From Pseudoalteromonas sp. Z1A8 (lineage in GTDB: Bacteria > Pseudomonadota > Gammaproteobacteria > Enterobacterales > Alteromonadaceae): a stretch of 64,000 nucleotides of DNA. The notes under the pieces are model-generated. The model saw nothing but the letters and a program-made list of their open reading frames with translations. It was not told where the DNA came from and searched no databases. The translations under genes were made by a program, and so were the position numbers. The stretch covers positions 1 through 64,000 of the forward strand of contig NZ_WTLB01000011.1 of the NCBI RefSeq assembly GCF_011378855.1, written 5' to 3'. Below are positions 35,798 through 43,646 of the stretch, in pieces (the stretch's first letter is position 1; every line of letters begins with the position of its first letter).

Positions 35798-36454
35798 GTT
35801 AGTTTCGTCTGTGACTACTTCATCAGTAGGTGGTACAGCAATAACTGGCCCTAAAAACCATTCATCTAGCTTTTTAGCAACTTCTGGTAAGCCCGTGCCT
35901 TTTAATGATGAAAACGCATGAACTGTAATATCACCATCAAGCGTGCTTAATTCACGACGAACTTGCAGCACTTGTGATTTACGAGGACCTTGCTTTAATT
36001 TGTCGGCCTTAGTTAATAGTGCTAATACTGGAATTTCACTACCAATAGCCCAATTAATTAAATCGCGGTCTAAATCTTTTAACGGATGACGAATATCCAT
36101 TAAAATAACAATACCTTTTAAGCTTTGACGCTTTTGCAGATATTCTCCTAGCGACTTCTGCCATTTCTTTTTCATTTCGATTGGCACTTTAGCAAAACCA
36201 TAGCCTGGTAAATCGATAAGGCGCATATCGTCAACATCAGCTAAATCAAATGTATTAATTAGCTGAGTACGTCCAGGTGTTTTACTTGTGCGTGCTAGTT
36301 TTTGATCGGTTAATGCATTTAATGCACTCGACTTACCTGCGTTGGAGCGACCGGCAAACGCAACTTCAATTCCCGTATCAGCAGGTAATTTAGTAATGTC
36401 GGGAGCGCTTGTTACGAAAGACGCAGTATTATATTTGATACGAGATTTGAGCAC
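35786..36454 (-). CDS. engB: Ribosome biogenesis GTPase EngB (YsxC/YihA)
   Basis: An essential TRAFAC GTPase needed for large ribosomal subunit assembly. The 222-residue protein has G1 [12 protein letters not shown] (about residues 35-46), G2 region around SKTPGRTQ, G3 DLPGYGFA, G4 LTKADKL and the G5-type FSSLKGTGL. The C-terminal tail (about 20 residues after EWFL) is acidic and slightly longer than in E. coli. It lies between the polA/sRNA block and cytochrome c4, as in related genera. Confidence 0.95.
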   Translation of the reverse strand: MLKSRIKYNTASFVTSAPDITKLPADTGIEVAFAGRSNAGKSSALNALTDQKLARTSKTPGRTQLINTFDLADVDDMRLIDLPGYGFAKVPIEMKKKWQKSLGEYLQKRQSLKGIVILMDIRHPLKDLDRDLINWAIGSEIPVLALLTKADKLKQGPRKSQVLQVRRELSTLDGDITVHAFSSLKGTGLPEVAKKLDEWFLGPVIAVPPTDEVVTDETNPEA

Positions 36455-36735
36455 AGGCTCTCCTAAAACTTAAAAAAATAACGTTGAGTAAACCAAATTC
36501 ACTCAGGGCGCGTATTTTATACTATAAAGGATGTATTAAAAAGCGTATTTAACCACCTAAAAACAGCACCTATGGTACATTTAAAACATGTTAAAGCTTA
36601 ATCTAAGTCAAAACCCTGTAAATTATAAGCTTAATATGTGTAGAAAACGTGCCAGAGAATTTATTATCGTGTAGAATATATGTATTACAGCATCACGATT
36701 GTAGATGATACAGGGTCGGAAACAGAGAATTCACC

Positions 36736-37368
36736 ATGAAAAAAATAGCACTATCTTTAACAATATTGCTTGGTGCGTTGTCAGCAAGCAACGCAACAGC
36801 ATTTGATGGCGATGTAAACGCAGGTAAAGAAAAATCAGCAACGTGTGCGGCTTGTCACGGCCCAGACGGTAATGCGCCGGTTAATATTTACCCTAAAATT
36901 GCAGGTCAACATCCAGATTATATCCTTAAGCAACTTCAGGATTTAAAATTAGGTATGACGTCAGGCGGCAAAGAAGGGCGTATGGATCCAGTAATGAGCG
37001 CTATGGCTATGCCACTAAGCGAGCAAGACATGAAAGATCTAGCTGCTTATTTTTCTTCAATGAACATGTCTGAAGGTGCTACACCTAAAGATGTTGTTGA
37101 AGTAGGCGAAATGCTTTTTAAAGCAGGCGACGCAGAGCGTGGAATTCCATCATGTGCAGCATGTCATGGCCCACGTGGTAATGGCTCGTCACTGGCTAAA
37201 TTTCCAAAGATTTCTTTTCAGCATCCTGGATACATCAAGTCTCAACTTGAAAAGTTCCGTGATGGCACTCGCCACAATGACTTAAATGGCATGATGGGCG
37301 ACATTGCAAAGAAATTAACAGATAAAGACATTGAAGTACTTTCTCAGTACTTAGGTGGTCTACACTAA
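36736..37368 (+). CDS. Cytochrome c4, diheme
   Basis: A 210-residue periplasmic diheme cytochrome that passes electrons to terminal oxidases such as cbb3. It has a signal peptide ending SNATA (residue 22), and two homologous halves each with a heme site: CAACH at residues 37-41 and a second CAACHGPRG near residue 137, with axial methionines in MSAMAMPLS and in the NGMMGD region. The conserved pairing with engB upstream and the Csr-type RNA downstream fits the gene order in Vibrio and Shewanella. Confidence 0.94.
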   Translation: MKKIALSLTILLGALSASNATAFDGDVNAGKEKSATCAACHGPDGNAPVNIYPKIAGQHPDYILKQLQDLKLGMTSGGKEGRMDPVMSAMAMPLSEQDMKDLAAYFSSMNMSEGATPKDVVEVGEMLFKAGDAERGIPSCAACHGPRGNGSSLAKFPKISFQHPGYIKSQLEKFRDGTRHNDLNGMMGDIAKKLTDKDIEVLSQYLGGLH

Positions 37369-37416
37369 AGTCGTATTTATTTAGCAGTTGATAATAAATA
37401 CACTACAATGTGTTAC

Positions 37417-37443
37417 AAAAAGCAGCTTAGGCTGCTTTTTTTG
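37417..37443 (+). terminator. Rho-independent terminator after cytochrome c4
   Basis: AAAAAGCAGC (37417-37426) and GCTGCTTTTT (37431-37440) pair perfectly around TTAG and run into further T. Confidence 0.9.
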
Positions 37444-37639
37444 TGCCTGTAATTAACGATATCACCCTTTTGTATGTAAGACATTGACTATGCTCCGCTG
37501 TGAGAAAAGTCTTCTTTTATTTTTAAATGATAAGCTAAGTTATTGTAATTTATTGTTTATGTGTTTTTCCAATGTAATAATTATAATAAAAGTTATATAA
37601 ATCAGTTGTAACAAAATTATTAACGAGTAAATTAACCCC

Positions 37640-37948
37640 TGTCGCAAAAACAATAACAAAACGGAAACAGCTATAAGGAAAGTAGCGCGGCATGACTACA
37701 TAGCACAAGATTGGTGCTACTAAAGGAAATAATAAAAAAGTGTCAGGATGACCGAAAATAATAAAAAACTCATGGAAGTTTAATAATAAAAACAAAATGG
37801 AATGTAACAAGGAACGTAAAAATAATAACAATACGGACTGATAATAATAAAAATAATAAAGACTAAAAAAAGTCGAAGGGAGAAGTGTCCAGATAATGGC
37901 GCTCAGATTAGCAGGCGGTAGAGATGTTTTCTCTACCGCCTTTTTATT
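37640..37948 (+). ncRNA. CsrB/CsrC-family regulatory RNA (CsrA-sequestering)
   Basis: About 310 nt with nine GGA motifs (37663, 37677, 37725, 37746, 37774, 37799, 37811, 37835, 37879) separated by AATAATAAAA-type linkers. Several GGA lie in small hairpin loops: GTCA-GGA-TGAC (37743-37753), AACT-CATGGA-AGTT (about 37768-37779) and GCTA-TAAGGAAAG-TAGC (about 37670-37686). This design is that of CsrB, CsrC and RsmY/Z, which bind and sequester the RNA-binding protein CsrA. It ends in a strong terminator. It sits between engB/cytochrome c4 and yihI, the csrC position of E. coli. The 5' end is uncertain: TTGTAA (37606) with TAAATT (37628) suggests a start near 37640, while a perfect TATAAT at 37582 would start it near 37594. 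TGTAAG at 37475 is half of a GacA/UvrY-type site. Confidence 0.88.
37914..37948 (+). terminator. Terminator of the Csr-type RNA
   Basis: GGCGGTAGAGA (37914-37924) and TCTCTACCGCC (37930-37940) pair perfectly around TGTTT and are followed by TTTTTATTT. Confidence 0.95.
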
Positions 37949-38027
37949 TGTCCTGTTACAATACCCACCGTTTAAAATTAGCGATTAATTAGCTAAGGCG
38001 CTTTTAAATGGGAAACCCAACCTCTAT

Positions 38028-38084
38028 AGCGCAAACTGAATTCTTCTGGCTAGGCCAGCACTGCGATGCCCATTAATTTGCGCT
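38028..38084 (+). promoter_or_regulatory. Structured segment upstream of yihI
   Basis: AGCGCAAA (38028-38035) pairs perfectly with TTTGCGCT (38077-38084), enclosing CTGGC-TAG-GCCAG (38046-38058). It ends 34 bp before the yihI start and may be a leader structure. No known riboswitch or leader family is recognised. Confidence 0.4.
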
Positions 38085-38118
38085 TCGCTCAAAACCTCTT
38101 AAGTGAGATGATCAAGAT

Positions 38119-38715
38119 ATGAGTAGAACTAAAAAGTCACGCAAAAGCCCAGCAAATGGACCTGTTCGTTTAAGCCAAGATAAGCTTAAAGAAATGCGCG
38201 CATTAAAAGAGCAGCGAGTTAAAAAAACCAAAGGCGCTAAGCCGGGTTCTCGTAACGCGCCAGATTTACTAGATAGCGAAAGCCATAATGCTGGTCACGC
38301 GCCTAAAGATAAGCGTGTGGGCAGTAAAAAGCCAGTGCCATTGATTGCAACTGCGCCAGAACCTAAAGTTGAAATGAAACGCAACTTAAAGCCAACTATT
38401 GAGCTTAAAAAAGTAATTGAGCCACAGTTTACACCTGAACAAGAGCTAGAAGCGCTTGAAAATGACGAACGTCTACTTAAATTAGTAGAGCGTCATGAAG
38501 AAGGTGAAATGCTAACAGGTAAAGATGCGAAGTACTTTAATAGCCGAATTGCTCGCCATCAGGCGTTATGTGAAATTCTTGGTATTGAAGATGAAGATGA
38601 AGACGAGTTTGAAGATGACCTTGAAGATGATATTGAAAGCAAGGGCAGCTCTGATTTCGATCAATACTTATCTGACGATTTAGCTAACGAATGGCTAGAT
38701 GAAGACGACAAATAG
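38119..38715 (+). CDS. yihI: Der GTPase-activating protein YihI
   Basis: A 198-residue protein that stimulates the GTPase Der and so modulates 50S ribosome assembly. The N-terminal half is lysine/arginine-rich and disordered with the family pattern SR-TKKSRK, KPGSRNA and APKDKRVGSKKPVPL; the C-terminal half is strongly acidic with long Asp/Glu runs around residues 155-180. This bipolar charge layout is typical. Twelve bases separate it from the next gene, in the conserved order yihI, DUF2489, hemN. Confidence 0.93.
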   Translation: MSRTKKSRKSPANGPVRLSQDKLKEMRALKEQRVKKTKGAKPGSRNAPDLLDSESHNAGHAPKDKRVGSKKPVPLIATAPEPKVEMKRNLKPTIELKKVIEPQFTPEQELEALENDERLLKLVERHEEGEMLTGKDAKYFNSRIARHQALCEILGIEDEDEDEFEDDLEDDIESKGSSDFDQYLSDDLANEWLDEDDK

Positions 38716-38727
38716 TAAGGGCCAATA

Positions 38728-39243
38728 ATGAGTACTGCGGTAATTTTAGCCTTACTTTTAGGTGCTGCTATAATAGTTGGTTTGGCATTTTATGCGGGTC
38801 AGTTGCTGTATAAGTTAAATGCGCAAAAAAAGTTAATTGCTAAAACGCAGGCTGAACAAAAGCAAAAGCTTGAAAAGTCGCGTTTAAAGCGAAATGCTAA
38901 ACTAGCCGATAGTATTCATTTAATTGCGCGTGCAATGAATGAAGAGCAGTGTGAGTTTTCTGAAGGCTGTTTACGTATTTGGGTACTTATGTCTCAATAT
39001 GGCTTTGAGAGTGAGCGTGATTTAACGACGCAATATCCTGGCATTTATAAAATGTACCAGGTAGTTAAAGAAATGCCGACACACGATGCACGAAAAAAAT
39101 ACGCTAAAAAAGAGATTTTTAAGCTTGATACAGCTCGCTGGCAAGCTGAAGAAACACTTAAAGATGAAGTTAAAGCCGATTGCGCTAAAATTATCATCGA
39201 ATTTAAAGCAGCCCCTGGCAGCGATAAAGTAGTTTTTAACTAG
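38728..39243 (+). CDS. DUF2489 membrane-anchored protein
   Basis: A 171-residue protein with one N-terminal membrane helix (about residues 5-27), a short charged coiled-coil and a cytoplasmic helical domain. The sequence and its place between yihI and hemN fit the DUF2489 family of Vibrio and Shewanella. Function unknown. It ends at a bidirectional terminator shared with hemN. Confidence 0.82.
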   Translation: MSTAVILALLLGAAIIVGLAFYAGQLLYKLNAQKKLIAKTQAEQKQKLEKSRLKRNAKLADSIHLIARAMNEEQCEFSEGCLRIWVLMSQYGFESERDLTTQYPGIYKMYQVVKEMPTHDARKKYAKKEIFKLDTARWQAEETLKDEVKADCAKIIIEFKAAPGSDKVVFN

Positions 39244-39265
39244 CTTTAATTTTTCGAGTACTAAG

Positions 39266-39291
39266 AAAAAGCAGACCTTGGTCTGCTTTTT
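39266..39291. terminator. Bidirectional terminator between DUF2489 and hemN
   Basis: AAAAAGCAGACC (39266-39277) pairs perfectly with GGTCTGCTTTTT (39280-39291), with T runs on both strands, between convergent genes. Confidence 0.92.
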
Positions 39292-39311
39292 TTATGCCGA
39301 ACAAATTTTAG

Positions 39312-40685
39312 CTAAATCACTCGTGAAAAACGCGTCGCATTTATTTGTTTTTGTAAATGAGCGTCAAAGCACATACATATAATGCGGATAAATAAGTTGC
39401 CTCGCGGTGTTACACTAATTTTATTATTAGTAATAGTTACTAACTCATCTTTAATAAGTGGTACAAGCGCTAATAACGCATCCTCAAAGTAGTCATTAAA
39501 TATAAGCGCATGCTTTTCGCTAAAGTCTTGTATATCTAACTCAAATTGGCAAATGAGCTGTTTAATTGCATCAGCACGAATAACATCATCATGTGTTAAG
39601 TGCATACCTTTATTAAGAGCACAGCCGCTTTGTGTTTCTACGTTATGATAATAATGTTTTAACTCTTTTTGATTTTGTAAAATGGCGGTGCCAATTTGCG
39701 AAATTGATGAAACTCCCAAACCTAATAAATCACAATTACCATGGGTTGTATAACCCTGGAAATTACGATGTAGCTTACCTTCATTTTGGGCAACAGCTAG
39801 TTCGTTATCGGTTTTTGCAAAGTGGTCCATACCAATAAATTGATAGCCTGCTTGCGTCATCTGCTCCAGCGTATTTTTAAACATGGTGAGCTTATTATGC
39901 GCACTGGGTAAATCGGCATCTTTAATTTTACGTTGTGCGGCAAAGCGCTCTGGTAAATGCGCATAGTTAAACACTGATACACGATCAGGGCTTAACTCAA
40001 TAAGTTGCTCTATAGTTTGCTTAAAGCTCTCTGGCGTTTGTAGAGGCAGACCGTAAATCATATCTGCATTAATAGATTGAAATCCCAGATCGCGAGCTTG
40101 TGTAATTAATTGCTTAACCGTATCTGCATTTTGAGGGCGATTAACAGCAAGTTGTACGTCGTCGTTAAAGTCTTGAATCCCAAACGAGACACGGTTAAAA
40201 CCAAGCATTCTTAAATCAACAAGCATATTATCGGCAAGTGAACGTGGGTCTATTTCAATGCCGCGCTCTGTGGTGCTTGTAAAATTAAAGTGCTGCTCTA
40301 AAAGCTTAATTAGACGAGTCATTTGTTTTGCGGTTAAAAAAGTGGGAGTACCTCCACCTAAATGTAATTGCTCAACCGTGTAGCTTTTAAATAAGTGTGC
40401 TTGGGCAGTAATTTCTTTTGCTAAAAAGTCGAGATACGTATCTGCTTTAGATTGATGGCGGGTAATTATTTTATTGCAACCACAGTAGTAGCAAAGTTGG
40501 CTACAAAACGGAATATGAATATATAACGAAAGTGAGCGACTCGTTGATGATTCTACAGCGCTTAATAGGTCTTGTTGTTGATATCCATCACGCAGTGATA
40601 GAGCTGTGGGATACGAGGTATAACGCGGGCCAGACACATTATATTTGTTTATTAGGGTTTGATCCCATTGTGGAAGTTTAATCAT
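39312..40685 (-). CDS. hemN: Oxygen-independent coproporphyrinogen III dehydrogenase
   Basis: A radical-SAM enzyme that converts coproporphyrinogen III to protoporphyrinogen IX without oxygen during heme synthesis. The 457-residue protein (same length as E. coli HemN) has the cluster motif C-x3-C-x2-C in HIPFCSQLCYYCGCNK, preceded by the N-terminal GPRYTSYPTA that reaches into the active site, and the LHLGGGTPTFL SAM-binding loop. Start chosen at ATG 40685, with AGGTG upstream; a GTG three codons earlier is less likely. The promoter carries an FNR-type site at the class II position, fitting anaerobic induction. Confidence 0.95.
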   Translation of the reverse strand: MIKLPQWDQTLINKYNVSGPRYTSYPTALSLRDGYQQQDLLSAVESSTSRSLSLYIHIPFCSQLCYYCGCNKIITRHQSKADTYLDFLAKEITAQAHLFKSYTVEQLHLGGGTPTFLTAKQMTRLIKLLEQHFNFTSTTERGIEIDPRSLADNMLVDLRMLGFNRVSFGIQDFNDDVQLAVNRPQNADTVKQLITQARDLGFQSINADMIYGLPLQTPESFKQTIEQLIELSPDRVSVFNYAHLPERFAAQRKIKDADLPSAHNKLTMFKNTLEQMTQAGYQFIGMDHFAKTDNELAVAQNEGKLHRNFQGYTTHGNCDLLGLGVSSISQIGTAILQNQKELKHYYHNVETQSGCALNKGMHLTHDDVIRADAIKQLICQFELDIQDFSEKHALIFNDYFEDALLALVPLIKDELVTITNNKISVTPRGNLFIRIICMCFDAHLQKQINATRFSRVI

Positions 40686-40716
40686 CACGCGCACCTAAGT
40701 ATTTATTTAGGGGGTG

Positions 40717-40758
40717 ATTATAAAAAAGTACGCAGTAAGGCGGTTTGATCTATAACAA
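40717..40758 (-). promoter_or_regulatory. FNR-type class II promoter of hemN
   Basis: On the minus strand a perfect TATAAT lies at 40717-40722, predicting a start near 40710. TTGAT-CTAT-AACAA at 40745-40758 matches the FNR consensus in 9 of 10 positions and is centred at 40751.5, exactly -41.5 from that start. Confidence 0.65.
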
Positions 40759-40782
40759 AAAAGGTGCCGAAGCACCTTTTTT
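40757..40782 (-). terminator. Terminator after darP
   Basis: AAAAAAGGTGC (40757-40767) and GCACCTTTTTT (40772-40782) form a perfect stem around CGAA, with T on the minus strand. It separates darP from hemN on the same strand. Confidence 0.88.
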
Positions 40783-40809
40783 AATAAAATATCAATTAAT
40801 GCGGTCTAA

Positions 40810-41343
40810 TTAATACGTAATGGTATGGGCATCTTTGAGATATTGAAATAACTCTTTATAACCTTTACCCGGCTTTTCAGCTTTCGCTTCTTTTGCCGCA
40901 TTACGAACCAATTGACGCATTTGCTGACGATCAAGAGACGGGAACTGCTCAATGGTCTCATTGATAAGGTCATCGCCTTGTTCAATTAGGTCTGAACGTA
41001 GTTGCTCAATTTTTTTGACCAATACTTCAGCTTGGTTATTTTTATTAAGCATTACATCGATAATCGCTCTAATAGCGTCAATGTTTTCTACAGTACGCAA
41101 CGTTTTAGCGATGTAGTTTAAGTGACGGCGGTACGCGTCACTTTTATTACTTATTTTATCAGCAACCACCATTGCGGCTTTTAAATCGTCATTTAATGGC
41201 AGGCGTTCGCGCTGTTTTTTACCCATTTTGGCAATTTCAGTACCTAACTGATGAAACTCTTGCGCTTCGCGCTTAAGCTCTGTTCTTGATACATATTCAA
41301 TTTCTTCTTCAATTTCAGCAGGCTTGCCTTTTTTCTTTGCCAT
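40810..41343 (-). CDS. darP: Ribosome assembly factor DarP (YjgA)
   Basis: A 177-residue, highly charged helical protein of the YjgA/DUF615 family, which binds late 50S precursors and helps mature the peptidyl-transferase region. Recognisable stretches are VSRTELKREA near residue 20, LPL-DDL-A near 50 and R-RHLNYI-K-LR near 75. Divergent from pmbA, with which it is linked in many gammaproteobacteria; TldD/PmbA-DarP adjacency supports the call. Confidence 0.93.
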   Translation of the reverse strand: MAKKKGKPAEIEEEIEYVSRTELKREAQEFHQLGTEIAKMGKKQRERLPLNDDLKAAMVVADKISNKSDAYRRHLNYIAKTLRTVENIDAIRAIIDVMLNKNNQAEVLVKKIEQLRSDLIEQGDDLINETIEQFPSLDRQQMRQLVRNAAKEAKAEKPGKGYKELFQYLKDAHTITY

Positions 41344-41487
41344 GGGGTGCTCTTAAATAAAAATAACTTTTGCCATTATACATGAATATGATACTTAGGA
41401 ATATTAGCTGATGTGATGCATTGAGTGTGTTAGCATTTAAATATAAGAAATGCGTGCATTATGCCTCTAAGGCTCAGGACTTAATTT

Positions 41488-42837
41488 ATGAAAAGCCAAC
41501 AAAACGATCCAATTTATTCTCAAATATCGCAAGTTAAAGATGCGGTAGCAGAAGTACTCGAACATGCTAAAAAATTAGGCGCTACAGCTGCAGAAGCAGC
41601 CATGTCTAGCACGTCTGGGTTATCGGTTAGTACACGAATGGGTGAAGTAGAAACCATTGAGTTTAACCAAGACGGCGGCTTAGGCATTAGTGTATACGTT
41701 GGTAATAATAAAGGTTCGGCATCAACCGCTGATTTAAATCCAAAAACATTGCGCATGGTAGTAGAAAAAGCGATTGATATAGCCAAATTTACATCGGATG
41801 ATCCATTTAACGGCGTTGCTGATAAAGAATTACTGGAATTTAATCCTAAAGATTTAGATTTATATCATCCTTGGGATGTAAGTCCTGAGGAAGGCATTGA
41901 GCTTTGTCATGCTGCTGAGCAAGCTGCACTAAATGCTGATGAGCGTATTGTTAACTCAGATGGCGCAAGCTTTTCATCGCATCAGGGGCTACGTGTTTAT
42001 GGTAACAGCCATGGTTTGATAACGGGCTTTCCGCGTACTCGTCATAGCATTAGTACAATGGTAATAGGTCAAGATGGCGAGCAGATGCAACGCGACTCTG
42101 CTTATACTGTTGCGCGCGACCAAGCGGGTTTAAATGACGCAGCGGCAGTTGGGCTTGAAGCCGCAGCTGAAACGCTCGCTAAATTAAATAGTCAAAAGCT
42201 AGGCACAATGAAAGTACCTGTTATTTTTAGAGCCGATATTGCAAATTCATTATTTGGGCACTTAGTATCGGCAATTGGTGGTGGCGCACTTTATCGTAAA
42301 TCAAGTTTTTTACTTGATAGCTTAGGCACACAAGTATTTAGTAATTGTGTGAATATTGCCGAGCGCCCACATATTTTAAAAGGGTTGGCATCATCACCGT
42401 TTGATAGCGAAGGTGTTAAAACATTCGATAGAGAAATTATTCAAGGCGGCGAGCTACAAACGTATTTATTAGCAAGTTATGCTGCGCGTAAAATGAATAT
42501 GACCCCTACAGGGCATGCCGGCGGTATACATAACTGGTTAGTTGAGCAAACTCATAACGATTTAACAGCGCTATTAAAAACGATGGGCACTGGCTTGTTA
42601 GTGACCGAGCTAATGGGGCAGGGTGTAAATACAGTAACGGGTGATTACTCTCGTGGCGCTGCTGGTTTTTGGGTCGAAAATGGTGAAATTCAATATCCTG
42701 TAAGCGAAATTACCATTGCTGGTAATTTAAAAGATATGTTTAAAGGCATATCTGCTATTGGTGGTGACATAGAGCGCCGTGGTGGTATTCAAACCGGCTC
42801 AGTATTAATAGAGCAAATGCAAATAGCCGGCGCTTAA
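41488..42837 (+). CDS. pmbA: PmbA/TldE metalloprotease subunit
   Basis: The TldE half of the TldD-TldE heterodimeric metalloprotease, known for microcin B17 maturation and CcdA antitoxin turnover; the metal site is in TldD, so this subunit is non-catalytic. The 449-residue protein has the family's VSTRMGEVETIEFNQDGGLGISVY stretch near residue 50 in two parts, a central FRADIANSLFGHL and the C-terminal ITIAGNLKDMFKGI. TldD is not in the window. The divergent darP gene matches E. coli order (yjgA-pmbA). Confidence 0.93.
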   Translation: MKSQQNDPIYSQISQVKDAVAEVLEHAKKLGATAAEAAMSSTSGLSVSTRMGEVETIEFNQDGGLGISVYVGNNKGSASTADLNPKTLRMVVEKAIDIAKFTSDDPFNGVADKELLEFNPKDLDLYHPWDVSPEEGIELCHAAEQAALNADERIVNSDGASFSSHQGLRVYGNSHGLITGFPRTRHSISTMVIGQDGEQMQRDSAYTVARDQAGLNDAAAVGLEAAAETLAKLNSQKLGTMKVPVIFRADIANSLFGHLVSAIGGGALYRKSSFLLDSLGTQVFSNCVNIAERPHILKGLASSPFDSEGVKTFDREIIQGGELQTYLLASYAARKMNMTPTGHAGGIHNWLVEQTHNDLTALLKTMGTGLLVTELMGQGVNTVTGDYSRGAAGFWVENGEIQYPVSEITIAGNLKDMFKGISAIGGDIERRGGIQTGSVLIEQMQIAGA

Positions 42838-42913
42838 TATAAAAGCGACTTTTTAAGCCAAGCATTAAAGCGCTTGGCTTAAGTATGCTTTATTTAAATT
42901 TACGAGGTGTAAA

Positions 42914-43393
42914 ATGGCAAAAGATAGATATGCACCAAAACCGCTAACCGATATTATGGCGGGGTTAAATAATCGTTTATCGGCTTATGCAGGCAAAAGC
43001 CAAGCACTTGATACACAGCAAACACTACTTAAAGATTTTTTAGGTCCTAAGTTAGGCGATAAATGCCGAGTAAGTAATTACCGAGACGGTACGCTAATGA
43101 TAGAGGCGGTGTCTGCACCTATCGCGCTTAGGCTTAATTATTTAAAAATGGATATGCTTTCACATTTTAGAGCTGCCGGAATGGCAGAGCTCGGGCAAAT
43201 AAAAATCACAGCAAATCCGCAAGCAACTCAACGATTAAGTACTGCGAATAAGTCGGGCAGTCCTGCAGTTACCAACTCTCGTAAAATGAGTGAGCAAACA
43301 GCTGATTACTTAAACGCGATAGCATCTTCGGCCCCTCCTTCTTTAAAAGAAAAACTAGAGCGTTTAGCGCTTCACGGAAAAAATAAAAGTTAG
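42914..43393 (+). CDS. DUF721 protein, DciA-like
   Basis: A 159-residue protein with an N-terminal DUF721 domain (about residues 10-105) containing the GDKCRVSNYRDGTLMIEA and APIALRL-YLK pattern and a basic, disordered C-terminal third. DciA proteins of this family load the replicative helicase DnaB in bacteria lacking DnaC; in many gammaproteobacteria the gene stands near secA. Here secA is about 4 kb away. Whether this is the true loader depends on the absence of DnaC, which the window cannot show. Confidence 0.78.
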   Translation: MAKDRYAPKPLTDIMAGLNNRLSAYAGKSQALDTQQTLLKDFLGPKLGDKCRVSNYRDGTLMIEAVSAPIALRLNYLKMDMLSHFRAAGMAELGQIKITANPQATQRLSTANKSGSPAVTNSRKMSEQTADYLNAIASSAPPSLKEKLERLALHGKNKS

Positions 43394-43537
43394 CCTTAAC
43401 TACCCACCATTTTGTCATTGGTAGGGCTATTTTTGCAGCTCACCGCATTCAAAATACTTTGTTACATATTCCATTTTATTGTTGGCCTAATGAGGTTTAT
43501 GATACTGCGTAGGCTTTATATTGATTGAAGCTCTTTG

Positions 43538-43618
43538 ATACCCATTCCATTAAGTAAAAGCGTGTAGGCAGTGCTATTTTTATTCCTGCTATATTCAAGA
43601 ATTTAATGGAGTTGGTAT
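43538..43618. repeat. 81-bp element with ATACC ends
   Basis: ATACCCATTCCATTAA (43538-43553) and TTAATGGAGTTGGTAT (43603-43618) are inverted with 14 of 16 positions matching. The outer bases resemble those of the elements at 69, 127 and 24297, but the interior is different and only about half as long. It ends 28 bp before the M13 peptidase gene and could carry its upstream signals. Confidence 0.5.
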
Positions 43619-43646
43619 TAAGTTCTAACTAACAAACGGAATCATT

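Noticed and set aside
37550..37831. A 93-codon reading frame on the minus strand
   Set aside because: It is antisense to the GGA-rich RNA; its hydrophobic, Leu/Phe-rich product comes from reading AATAAT-type linkers in reverse, and it has no family features.
37725..37860. AATAATAAAA repeats that at first look like a short repeat array
   Set aside because: Units are irregular and interleaved with GGA hairpins, as in CsrB-type RNAs; there are no constant repeats with unique spacers, so this is not CRISPR.
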